Source: Pirellulaceae bacterium
GTDB lineage: Bacteria; Planctomycetota; Planctomycetia; Pirellulales; Pirellulaceae
Reading direction: 5' to 3'
Length of the DNA stretch: 64,000 nt
Assembly (NCBI GenBank): GCA_026004795.1
Contig: BPJV01000007.1
Location: 186,001-250,000 of the forward strand
Part shown: positions 47,292-54,721 of the stretch, in pieces
Numbering within the stretch: position 1 is the stretch's first letter
Layout of the letters: each line of letters begins with the position of its first letter
The notes under the pieces: generated by a model
What the model was told of the DNA's origin: nothing
Seen by the model: the letters and a program-made list of their open reading frames with translations, nothing else
Database searches by the model: none
Program-made: the position numbers and the translations under genes

Positions 47292-47954
47292 GTGGCGATC
47301 AATCGCATGCGACCATCGAGGCTTCTGGAGGCGTACCGGCTCTATTTGGCAGAGGGGAATACGGCTGCCTTCCTAAGGCAGCTTGTGCAGTGGTATTCCG
47401 AAGCGACGTTGCAGCGGTTGGTCGACAGCGGGGATTGTTATTCGCGGCGCGCCGCAGCCTTGGCTTTGGGGTTGATGGGCACCGACGCGAGCATTCCCAT
47501 TCTGGGGGCAGCTTTATCGGCGTCGGATCGCAAGCTCCGCATGGTGGCCGACGATGCCCTGCGCAGTATTGCCGCTCGCCAAGGAAGCGCCATGCATCGG
47601 CAGGCGTTGGAGTCGGTGGTACGGCTGAACGAGTGCGGTTCCTTTCGCCAGGCCGATTCCCTGGCCACCGCCGTGATTGGTGAGCATGGTGCCACCGCCG
47701 AGTTGTTTTACCAGCGTTCTTTGGCTCGGTTCAATTTGGATCGATTGCGGGCCGCCCAGGACGACTGTTTGCGTGTGTTGGCACGCCATCGCTTCCACTA
47801 TCAAGCGATGGTTGCGCTCGGCCACTGCTATCTGCAATTAGGGGACCTGGTCGAAGCGCTGTTCTGGATGCGCCGCGCCATCGAGGTTTATCCCGACCTG
47901 GAGCACGTCAGGATCCAAGCGAAGCGATTGGAGCGGACGATCCTAGGGAAGTGA
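47292..47954 (+). CDS. HEAT-repeat plus TPR-like protein
   Basis: 220 aa from GTG 47292 with AAGGAAAGG upstream; the in-frame ATG at 47307 is the alternative. After a short N-terminal part, one HEAT-like repeat pair (SRRAAALALGLMGTDASIPI ... LRMVADDALRSIA). Then two TPR-like units (ATAELFYQRSLARFNLDRLR ... LGHCYLQLGDLVEALFWMR). Such proteins mediate protein-protein contacts. No enzymatic domain. Its last 12 bp overlap the convergent LuxR-type gene. Confidence 0.75.
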   Translation: MAINRMRPSRLLEAYRLYLAEGNTAAFLRQLVQWYSEATLQRLVDSGDCYSRRAAALALGLMGTDASIPILGAALSASDRKLRMVADDALRSIAARQGSAMHRQALESVVRLNECGSFRQADSLATAVIGEHGATAELFYQRSLARFNLDRLRAAQDDCLRVLARHRFHYQAMVALGHCYLQLGDLVEALFWMRRAIEVYPDLEHVRIQAKRLERTILGK

Positions 47955-48620
47955 CCAGTGATCTCCCCGGTAGCCGAATGGGGCCCGCGAGACGATCTGT
48001 CGAGAAAACTGCCCATCTTCATCCAGCATGAATCGGCAAGCGAAGCGGACGATTTCCACGGTGGATTGAACTTGCAGTCGTTTCATGATCCGATGGCGGT
48101 GTGCCTCGACGGTCTTTTCGCTGATGTGCAATGCCGAGGCGATTTGCTTGTTCATGCGTCCGGCCACCACCAACTCCAGCACATCCATCTCCCGAGGCGT
48201 GATGCTGGCGATACGCTCAGCGGCCGCTTCCCATTCTCTGGCCAGAATCCAGGCGCGTTCGGCCAACTGTCGCCCACTTACTTGATTGGTCAGGAGCCGC
48301 CGCGGATCGATCGGGCTGGTTAGAAAATCGAGTGCTCCAGAGCGCAGGGATTCGACCGCTGCCGCAACGGTGGGGTGAGGCGTTACGACGCAAAAAGGGA
48401 GTACGAATCCGCATTTCAGCGTGATGGCTCGACGCACCCGCGGCAGCCATCCAGGATGAAACTCCACATACGCGATACTCATCGGACCGATCCGTTCTCC
48501 AACCTGGAGCGAATCGGGATCGCGCCGACCGAGGTATACGCCGTGGGGAGATAATGTCGTAGCCAGCTGACGATGCAAATGCGCGTCCGTCCCGATAAAC
48601 ACCGATTCGGTGTTCGGCAT
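47943..48620 (-). CDS. LuxR/FixJ-type regulator with degenerate receiver domain
   Basis: 225 aa, GGAGGAGGGG precedes ATG 48620. C-terminal GerE helix-turn-helix is complete: SITPREMDVLELVVAGRMNK, QIASALHISEKTVEAHRHRI. The N-terminal receiver fold lacks the key residues. The Asp pair at the start is absent (VFIGTDAHLH). The phosphoacceptor region reads IAYVEFHPG. The conserved Lys loop reads FLTSPID. It should therefore act independently of phosphorylation, or sense something else. Next to the signalling operon starting at 48951. Confidence 0.82.
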   Translation of the reverse strand: MPNTESVFIGTDAHLHRQLATTLSPHGVYLGRRDPDSLQVGERIGPMSIAYVEFHPGWLPRVRRAITLKCGFVLPFCVVTPHPTVAAAVESLRSGALDFLTSPIDPRRLLTNQVSGRQLAERAWILAREWEAAAERIASITPREMDVLELVVAGRMNKQIASALHISEKTVEAHRHRIMKRLQVQSTVEIVRFACRFMLDEDGQFSRQIVSRAPFGYRGDHWSLP

Positions 48621-48702
48621 GCCCCTCCTCCGTTTCCTTCTTCGTGCTGTGCGTTCTTGCTGCGAAAATCAAGTGTGTCACGTGCTGTTGGGGCAAGCGA
48701 TG

Positions 48703-48730
48703 ATTATATCGATCGTTCCACCTGTGTCGA
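48703..48730 (-). promoter_or_regulatory. Putative promoter of the LuxR-type gene
   Basis: On the minus strand TCGACA (48730-48725), 16-bp spacer, TATAAT (48708-48703). The -10 is perfect and the -35 matches at 5 of 6. Transcription would start about 75 nt before the ATG at 48620. The remainder of the 330-bp divergent gap 48621-48950 shows no other feature. Confidence 0.6.
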
Positions 48731-48950
48731 ATACCTCGGCCATGGCAGGTTCTCGCACCGAAGTAGGGCGAAATTCCGTGGCTGACCAGCGGGCAGCTTC
48801 CTTGTCCATGACCTAGATTTACGTGCTCACCAGACCTTGAGAAGGGCCCCTCAGGAGTGGCCGGGGCATAGCGAACCGGTGAGTGCGCGTTTGATAGGCA
48901 ATCCGTCCGTGCAGCCCCCCTGGGGAATGCCATCCGTGAGGTCGGTTCTG

Positions 48951-49547
48951 ATGAAGCGACAGGTCCGTTTAATCGTTCTGTTAGGACTTTATGTCCTTTG
49001 GGGAAGCAGCATCGTGTGGGGAGTAAGTCGCGTGCTCAATTACTCCTTTTCTGGCGATTATCCGACCGAAAGTTCGCCGGATGCTGTGGGAGAGATGGCC
49101 ACCTCCACTGCGGACTTTCACGTCTTGGTCTTCGTCCACCCGAAGTGTCCCTGCAGTATGGCCACCATCGACAATCTTGGCCGGTTACTGCCGCGCTGTC
49201 CTGCCAACTACGCGGTGACCGCGATCGTCTTTGTTCCGGAAGGAAAAGATAAAGAGTGGGCGACGGAAACGGCGACGTTCGCTGCCCTCGAGCGATTGCC
49301 TCATACTCGCATTGAATTCGATACCGGTGGCACACGGATTCGGCAGTGGAATGTCCGCCGCTCGGGCCATGTCATTGTAAAAGCCCCCGATGGATCGGTG
49401 GCCTTCAGTGGAGGAATCACCTTGGAACGAGGCCACGCCGGCGAGAGTCTCGGTACGGTCTCGATGATGCGCGTACTGATGCAGCAGAGCCCGCCGGCAC
49501 GCGCTGTTCCGGTATTCGGCTGTACGTTCTCTCTCGATTCACTTTGA
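48951..49547 (+). CDS. Membrane-anchored thioredoxin-fold protein (RedB-like)
   Basis: 198 aa from ATG 48951 with GAGG 8 nt upstream. One N-terminal membrane span (VRLIVLLGLYVLWGSSIVWG). Then FVHPKCPCSMATIDNLGRLL, where the redox site is a CPC motif (Cys66 and Cys68) rather than CxxC, and a C-terminal thioredoxin-like core ending VKAPDGSVAFSGGITLERGH. Proteins with an HP-CPC motif occur in Planctomycetota and some are annotated RedB; my memory of that name is not certain. It probably faces the periplasm. The 17-bp gap to the sensor kinase suggests one operon. Confidence 0.7.
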   Translation: MKRQVRLIVLLGLYVLWGSSIVWGVSRVLNYSFSGDYPTESSPDAVGEMATSTADFHVLVFVHPKCPCSMATIDNLGRLLPRCPANYAVTAIVFVPEGKDKEWATETATFAALERLPHTRIEFDTGGTRIRQWNVRRSGHVIVKAPDGSVAFSGGITLERGHAGESLGTVSMMRVLMQQSPPARAVPVFGCTFSLDSL

Positions 49548-49564
49548 CGTGAGGAAGATCGCCA

Positions 49565-51448
49565 ATGAGCGACTACCAACGTGCAATTCATGTACTCCTG
49601 ACGATTGTTCGCAAAGCGTGGCTTCAGCTCGTTGCGAGCTCTTCGCCGCGCGCCGGCGATCGGTGTATCGACAAGGAATCCAGTATGAATCGTTGTGATC
49701 CACAAGAGCTGATCGAGGAACGGGAACAGCGGTTGTATGAAACGGCGCGCCGTCGCCTACATACCACCATCGATCGTATGTTTGGCGGTCTGATGGTGCT
49801 GCAGTGGTTTCTCGGCATGGGATTGGCCCTGTTCATCACTCCGCTGACATGGATTGGCGGAATCGCCGAGCTCCATATCCACGTCTGGGCTGCCGTGGTG
49901 CTAGGAGGGATCATCTCTAGCCTGCCGGTCTACCTGGTTTGCTTTCATCCCGCCGCTACGCACACGCGGCATACGATCGCGGTGGCTCAAGCTCTCTGGT
50001 CGGCCTTGTTGATCCATTTGACCGGAGGACGCATCGAGACCCACTTCCATGTGTTCGGATCGTTGGCGTTCCTGGCCTTTTACCGCGACTGGCGCGTGCT
50101 CATCACCGCCTCAGCCGTGGTAGCCATCGATCACTTTTTGCGCGGCGTGTGGTGGCCTCAGTCGGTGTTCGGGGTGGTACTGGCCAGCCCCTATCGTTGG
50201 ATCGAGCATGCTGCCTGGGTCGTCTTCGAGGATATCTTCCTCGTTGCTTCCTGTGTGTGGGGACAGCGGGAAATGCGCGAGGCGGCGCGGCGTCAAGCAC
50301 AACTCGAAGTGACCAACGCCACCATCGAACAACAAATCGCCCAACGAACCGAAGATCTGCGACGAGCCACCGAGGCGCTGGAAAAAGCCAATGCGAATCT
50401 GCAGCAGGAAGCCGACAAGCTGGCGGCTACCAACACTTCATTGGAAAAAGAAATTCGGCAGCGCGAGAAAGCGGAGCGAGAACGCATGGCCGCTCAGCAG
50501 CAATTGCTGGAGGCCTCGCGAGCGGCAGGCATGGCCGAAATGGCTACCGGCGTGTTGCACAACGTCGGGAACGTGCTCAATAGCGTCAACGTCTCCGTAG
50601 AGATTCTGTTGGATCAGGTCGGCCAGAGTCAGCTCGGGAATCTGGAAAAAGCCGTGGATTTGCTCAACGCCCATCGAGACGACTTGGCTCACTTCTTCAC
50701 CGTCGATCCCCGTGGGCCCAAGTGGATCGAGTTCCTCAATCGACTGAAGGATCGATTGAACTACGAACAAAGCAGTTGGAAAGCAGAGTTGGTGGCGCTC
50801 AGCGAAAACGTCGGCCACATCAAGGAAATCGTAGCGATGCAACAGAACTACGCCCGGGCCGGAAGCGTGCGCACCACGGTGGAGCTGCCCAAACTCATCG
50901 ACGATGCCATCAAGAGCATGGGAAGTCATTTTGCCGAGCAAGGCATCGAACTGGTCCGCGAATTGGATCCGCTGCCACCGATCACTAGCGACAAGAATAA
51001 ACTGTTGCAGATCCTCATCAACCTGTTGTCCAATGCTCGGGATGCCGTGAAGGAATCTGACCGTGTCGACAAGGCCATTAACGTATCCTTGCATTGCAGT
51101 GGCCACGAGATGGCGGTGATCGAGGTCAGTGACAATGGGATCGGTATCGCCAAAGATAAGCTGACCCAAATCTTCCGCTATGGATTTACCACGAAGAAAA
51201 AAGGCCACGGATTTGGGCTGCACAGTTGCGCACTGGCTGCCAAGGAGCTGGGGGGAGAACTGACCGTGCATAGTGAGGGCCCAGGCAAAGGGGCAACATT
51301 CCGCCTGAAGATTCCCCTGTTCGATGGCACTTCCCACCAAACGCTAAGTGCCGACAGCAAGTCATCCAACGATGCAGCGATCGCCCCGGCGGTGACGGCA
51401 GAAGGAGCGGCATTACCGAACATCACCGCAGCGACCATCGATTCCTAG
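49565..51448 (+). CDS. His-rich membrane sensor histidine kinase
   Basis: 627 aa, GAGGA before ATG 49565; an equally good site (AAGGA) precedes ATG 49685. Six or so hydrophobic segments at about 70-230 carry many histidines: ELHIHVWAAV, VCFHPAATHTRHT, THFHVFGSLAFLAFYRDW, DHFLRGVWWP, IEHAAWVVF. They could bind a metal or haem. A coiled coil follows (250-330), then the phosphorylated His in GVLHNVGNVLNS (about 333), then the HATPase with NLLSNARDAV, DNGIGIAKDK and HGFGLHS. The C-terminal 50 residues are low complexity. It follows the thioredoxin-fold gene and precedes a receiver-kinase, so it may be the input of a phosphorelay. Confidence 0.88.
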   Translation: MSDYQRAIHVLLTIVRKAWLQLVASSSPRAGDRCIDKESSMNRCDPQELIEEREQRLYETARRRLHTTIDRMFGGLMVLQWFLGMGLALFITPLTWIGGIAELHIHVWAAVVLGGIISSLPVYLVCFHPAATHTRHTIAVAQALWSALLIHLTGGRIETHFHVFGSLAFLAFYRDWRVLITASAVVAIDHFLRGVWWPQSVFGVVLASPYRWIEHAAWVVFEDIFLVASCVWGQREMREAARRQAQLEVTNATIEQQIAQRTEDLRRATEALEKANANLQQEADKLAATNTSLEKEIRQREKAERERMAAQQQLLEASRAAGMAEMATGVLHNVGNVLNSVNVSVEILLDQVGQSQLGNLEKAVDLLNAHRDDLAHFFTVDPRGPKWIEFLNRLKDRLNYEQSSWKAELVALSENVGHIKEIVAMQQNYARAGSVRTTVELPKLIDDAIKSMGSHFAEQGIELVRELDPLPPITSDKNKLLQILINLLSNARDAVKESDRVDKAINVSLHCSGHEMAVIEVSDNGIGIAKDKLTQIFRYGFTTKKKGHGFGLHSCALAAKELGGELTVHSEGPGKGATFRLKIPLFDGTSHQTLSADSKSSNDAAIAPAVTAEGAALPNITAATIDS

Positions 51449-51535
51449 CGATCGGTGGTTCGAACCGCACGGGCCGTCCGCCTGTGCAACGTGTGGCAAT
51501 GGACCAGGCATCCAATAGAACCATGAGGCAGGCAT

Positions 51536-52213
51536 ATGAACGCGGTGGAAATCGAGCGTCGAATCTTGATTATTGACGACAATGTCGCCATCCATCGGGA
51601 TTTCGAAAAGATCTTGTCGCGTCAGTCGGATAGCGAGCTAGACGATTTGGGCGCTGACCTGTTTGGCAACGCCACCGCCGACACCAGTAGAGTCTTCAAT
51701 CTGTCCTATGCCAGTCAGGGAGAGGAAGGCGTGGCCATGGCCAAAGAGGCGGTGGAGCAACAGCGGCCGTTCGCCCTGGCCTTCGTGGACATGCGCATGC
51801 CACCTGGGTGGGATGGCGTGGAAACGATTCGCCAGCTGTGGAAGATTCAGCCCAACTTGCAGGTCGTAATCTGCACCGCCTACTCCGATTACACGTGGAG
51901 TAAGTTGGTTGCCGAATTGGGCGAAAGCGACCACTTGCTCATTCTGCGCAAGCCTTTCGATAGCGCCGAAGTGTGCCAGTTGGCCGCGGCGCTGACCAAA
52001 AAGTTTGCCATGGAAATCGAAAACGCGCAGTATCGTGATCAGCTGGAACGACAACTGCGCGAGAAGTCCCAATCGCTGGACTTAGCAACCAGTGAACTGG
52101 AGGCCTCTCATGCCTTGTTCCAAGCCACCCTGGATGCGTTGACTGCCGAACTGGCGGTCCTCGATGAACAGGGGGTGATTCTGACACGTCAACCGCGCGT
52201 GGGCCGAAGATGA
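51536..52213 (+). CDS. Receiver-PAS portion of a frameshifted receiver-PAS-kinase gene
   Basis: 225 codons. Receiver: ILIIDDNVAIHRDFEKIL, acceptor Asp in LAFVDMRMPPGWDGVE (about 85), CTAYSDYTW and ILRKPFD. A linker coiled coil (QYRDQLERQLREKSQSLDLA) leads into a PAS domain beginning AELAVLDEQGVILT. The frame then breaks at about 52187 and the stop comes at 52213. The rest of the PAS domain and the kinase lie in the next frame from 52188 (see the 52227 entry). As drawn, this piece alone would be a receiver-only protein. Confidence 0.75.
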   Translation: MNAVEIERRILIIDDNVAIHRDFEKILSRQSDSELDDLGADLFGNATADTSRVFNLSYASQGEEGVAMAKEAVEQQRPFALAFVDMRMPPGWDGVETIRQLWKIQPNLQVVICTAYSDYTWSKLVAELGESDHLLILRKPFDSAEVCQLAAALTKKFAMEIENAQYRDQLERQLREKSQSLDLATSELEASHALFQATLDALTAELAVLDEQGVILTRQPRVGRR

Positions 52214-52226
52214 ATCCGGGAATCAA

Positions 52227-53396
52227 TTGGTCGGCCCCGTTTGTGCCAACGGAGTCGACTATCTGGAACACTGTCGGCGCCTGCAGGGGGACAACGCTGC
52301 CGTAGCGCGACGTCTGGCTGATAAGCTGCAGGAGACTTTGCAAGGAGGCCAAGGATTCGCCTTCGAGTACCAAGCGAAGGACAGCGAAGATTGCCCACGC
52401 TTCCACACTGCACGCGCCAATCGGTTTACCGTGGGTGGAAAAACGGCGGTGGTAGTCACGCATGAGGATGTTACGGATCTGAAGCAGATGGAGAAGCAAC
52501 TGCATCAGGCGCAAAAACTGGAGGCGATCGGACAGCTCGCCGCCGGCGTCGCCCACGAGATCAATACGCCCATGCAGTACCTCGGCGATAATCTGGAGCT
52601 TATTGGACAGGCGGTTGAAGAGTTGTTCGCCACATTGCGCGGTACCTGCGGTTCGTCGGCGGATAGGACGCAGGCAACGGTTGCCGTGGAGGTTCCGGCA
52701 GCGGATCTGGAGGCGGTCGAAAAGGACATCGTCAGCTCTCTCGACGATTGCCGTGACGCCTTCGAACGGGTAACGTCGATCACGCGGGCGATGAAGCAGT
52801 TCTCTCATCCAGGGAAATCGCAGAAGGAGCTCGTCGACCTGAACGAATTGATCGCCGCTGCCTGTGTGATCACCCGGAATCGTTGGAAGTACGTGGCGGA
52901 ACTTCACACCTCGTTGGACACCAGCCTCCCCCGCATCGAATGCAACGTGGGGGAGATCAATCAGGTGTTGTTGAATCTGATTGTCAATGCAGCCGATGCC
53001 GTCGCGGAGGCAGATCGCCAAGGGGTGGGGCGCATCGAGGTGCGCTCAGTGGATGATGGAGATTATGTGCGACTGGAAGTCAGTGATACGGGAGTGGGAA
53101 TTCCTCCCGAACTGCAGGCCAAGATCTTCGACCCGTTTTTCACGACCAAGGATGTGGGTAAAGGAACGGGTCAAGGTCTGGCGATCTGCTACAACGCGGT
53201 GGTGAAGAGCCACGGAGGCAGCATCGACGTCCACAGCACACCTGGCAAAGGGACTACCTTCGTGGTGCGTCTGCCGAAGCAGCAAGCCACCTCAATGGCA
53301 GGCGACGCCGCAAACCTATATGCCTACGGTCGCGATGTGGCGGTCGAGGAAATGTCGGTCGATGTGCAGAACTGCGAAGCGGACCTGATTGGTTGA
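52227..53396 (+). CDS. PAS-histidine kinase portion of the same frameshifted gene
   Basis: The continuous sense frame really begins near 52188 with VNRAWAEDESGNQLVG, which completes the PAS fold started upstream. The first usable start in frame is TTG 52227. Kinase: QAQKLEAIGQLAAGVAHEIN (phosphorylated His about 52548), TPMQYLGDNLE, NLIVNAADAVAEA, DTGVGIPPELQ, FFTTKDVGKGTGQGLA. So this is a receiver-PAS-HisKA-HATPase protein of about 619 aa when rejoined with the 51536 entry. The next gene, a receiver-HD regulator, starts 62 bp on. Confidence 0.8.
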   Translation: MVGPVCANGVDYLEHCRRLQGDNAAVARRLADKLQETLQGGQGFAFEYQAKDSEDCPRFHTARANRFTVGGKTAVVVTHEDVTDLKQMEKQLHQAQKLEAIGQLAAGVAHEINTPMQYLGDNLELIGQAVEELFATLRGTCGSSADRTQATVAVEVPAADLEAVEKDIVSSLDDCRDAFERVTSITRAMKQFSHPGKSQKELVDLNELIAAACVITRNRWKYVAELHTSLDTSLPRIECNVGEINQVLLNLIVNAADAVAEADRQGVGRIEVRSVDDGDYVRLEVSDTGVGIPPELQAKIFDPFFTTKDVGKGTGQGLAICYNAVVKSHGGSIDVHSTPGKGTTFVVRLPKQQATSMAGDAANLYAYGRDVAVEEMSVDVQNCEADLIG

Positions 53397-53458
53397 ATGG
53401 GAAGCAGGAAGGCTGCAGGTCATTATCCGGTACGTTGGAGTAGGGTAAGGAGTGGTGT

Positions 53459-54661
53459 ATGAAAGACAAAGTGCTGTTTGTCGATGACGAGGAGCGATTG
53501 TTGAATGCGATACAACGTCGCTTTCAAGGGCAATTGAATCTGGAAACGGCGGTTGGCGGCGCGCAAGGCTTGGAGCGCATCCAAGCGCATGGTCCATATG
53601 CCGTTGTCGTCACCGACATGCGCATGCCAGGCATGGACGGATTGCAATTCATTGAACAAGCAAGAAAGATCGCCAAGCACACGGTGTTCGTCATGTTGAC
53701 CGGCAACCAGGACCTGACGACCGCCGTCGACGCGGTGAATCGCGGCCAGGTGTTTCGGTTTCTCACCAAACCGTGTCCCGCGGAAAAACTGATGGAAACG
53801 GTCAAGGCGGCCATCAAGCAGTACGATTTAGTTGTGGGCCGGCACGACTTGTTGAACAACACCTTTTGCGGATCGGTGAAGTTATTGTGCGAAGTGCTGG
53901 AGCTGGCCCATCCAGAGGAACTCGGTAGGACTCAGGAAGTGCAACGGATCCTCGACCGGATCGTTCGCCATCTGCACTTGGGGGTTCATTGGGAGTTCAA
54001 AGTCGCCGCGCGGCTGGCCAACGTCGGATTGGTAGTCGTCTCGGCCAGCGGTGATGAAACCGAGGAAGAGTTGCTGCGAGAACGCGCGACGGCCGCCGCC
54101 CGACTGGTACACCATATTCCACGGCTGGAGAACGTGGCGGAGATCATTCGGTGCTATCCGGACAGCAGCGGGCAATTCCCCGACATCACCGATCGTGGCG
54201 AGACCCTCGTCACCTGTGGGGCGACTCTATTGCGGGTGGCTAACGAACTGCATGCCGCCTACGCTGCACAGATGCCTGCCAACTCGGCAGTGGCGCGACT
54301 GCGCAATCGTTTACCCGATCTGCCCGCCGAGGTTGCGCAAGCTGCGCGGCGCGTCTTGTTGGAATTGCAAGAAGAGGTACGTCAGAGTCGCGAAGTGGAA
54401 GTGCCCATCGACAATCTGCAGGAAGGCATGGTTCTGGCCGATCATCTGGTACGGCTCGATGGAACACGCATCCTCTCCCGGGGCACCGCTTTGTCGAGCA
54501 TGTTCATCGACCGCATCCGCCGCCTGGCAGCTCAGGGGAAACTGGGAACGAGCATCCGCATCATGGAGGTGGAACGCGAACCGGCCGATGAATTGTCACG
54601 GCCCGTAGTCGGTACCTCCGGCGAGCCGTCCTTGACCGCTGCGAGCCATGCGAATGCCTAA
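53459..54661 (+). CDS. Response regulator with degenerate HD-type output domain
   Basis: 400 aa. Receiver: VLFVDDEERLLNAIQRRF, acceptor Asp53 in VVTDMRMPGMDG, VMLTGNQDLTTA, FLTKPCPAEKL. The output region (about 130-330) follows the HD-GYP/HDOD regulator pattern: ELAHPEELGRTQEVQRILDR, KVAARLANVG, ERATAAARLVHHIPRLENVA. The metal-ligand His-Asp pair and the GYP motif are not there, so phosphodiesterase activity is unlikely. A beta-rich C-terminal part (DNLQEGMVLADHLVRLDGT) is shared with planctomycete HD regulators. Final gene of the plus-strand signalling operon; probably the terminal acceptor. Confidence 0.82.
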   Translation: MKDKVLFVDDEERLLNAIQRRFQGQLNLETAVGGAQGLERIQAHGPYAVVVTDMRMPGMDGLQFIEQARKIAKHTVFVMLTGNQDLTTAVDAVNRGQVFRFLTKPCPAEKLMETVKAAIKQYDLVVGRHDLLNNTFCGSVKLLCEVLELAHPEELGRTQEVQRILDRIVRHLHLGVHWEFKVAARLANVGLVVVSASGDETEEELLRERATAAARLVHHIPRLENVAEIIRCYPDSSGQFPDITDRGETLVTCGATLLRVANELHAAYAAQMPANSAVARLRNRLPDLPAEVAQAARRVLLELQEEVRQSREVEVPIDNLQEGMVLADHLVRLDGTRILSRGTALSSMFIDRIRRLAAQGKLGTSIRIMEVEREPADELSRPVVGTSGEPSLTAASHANA

Positions 54662-54721
54662 CCGATTGGTGATCATCGGCGGACACTGTATGCCCCGGCC
54701 CTCGATCGATGGTACAAACGC

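Noticed and set aside
51449-51535. tRNA-like string GGTTCGAACC after the His-rich kinase
   Set aside because: No acceptor stem or anticodon arm fits around it; the gap is only 87 bp.
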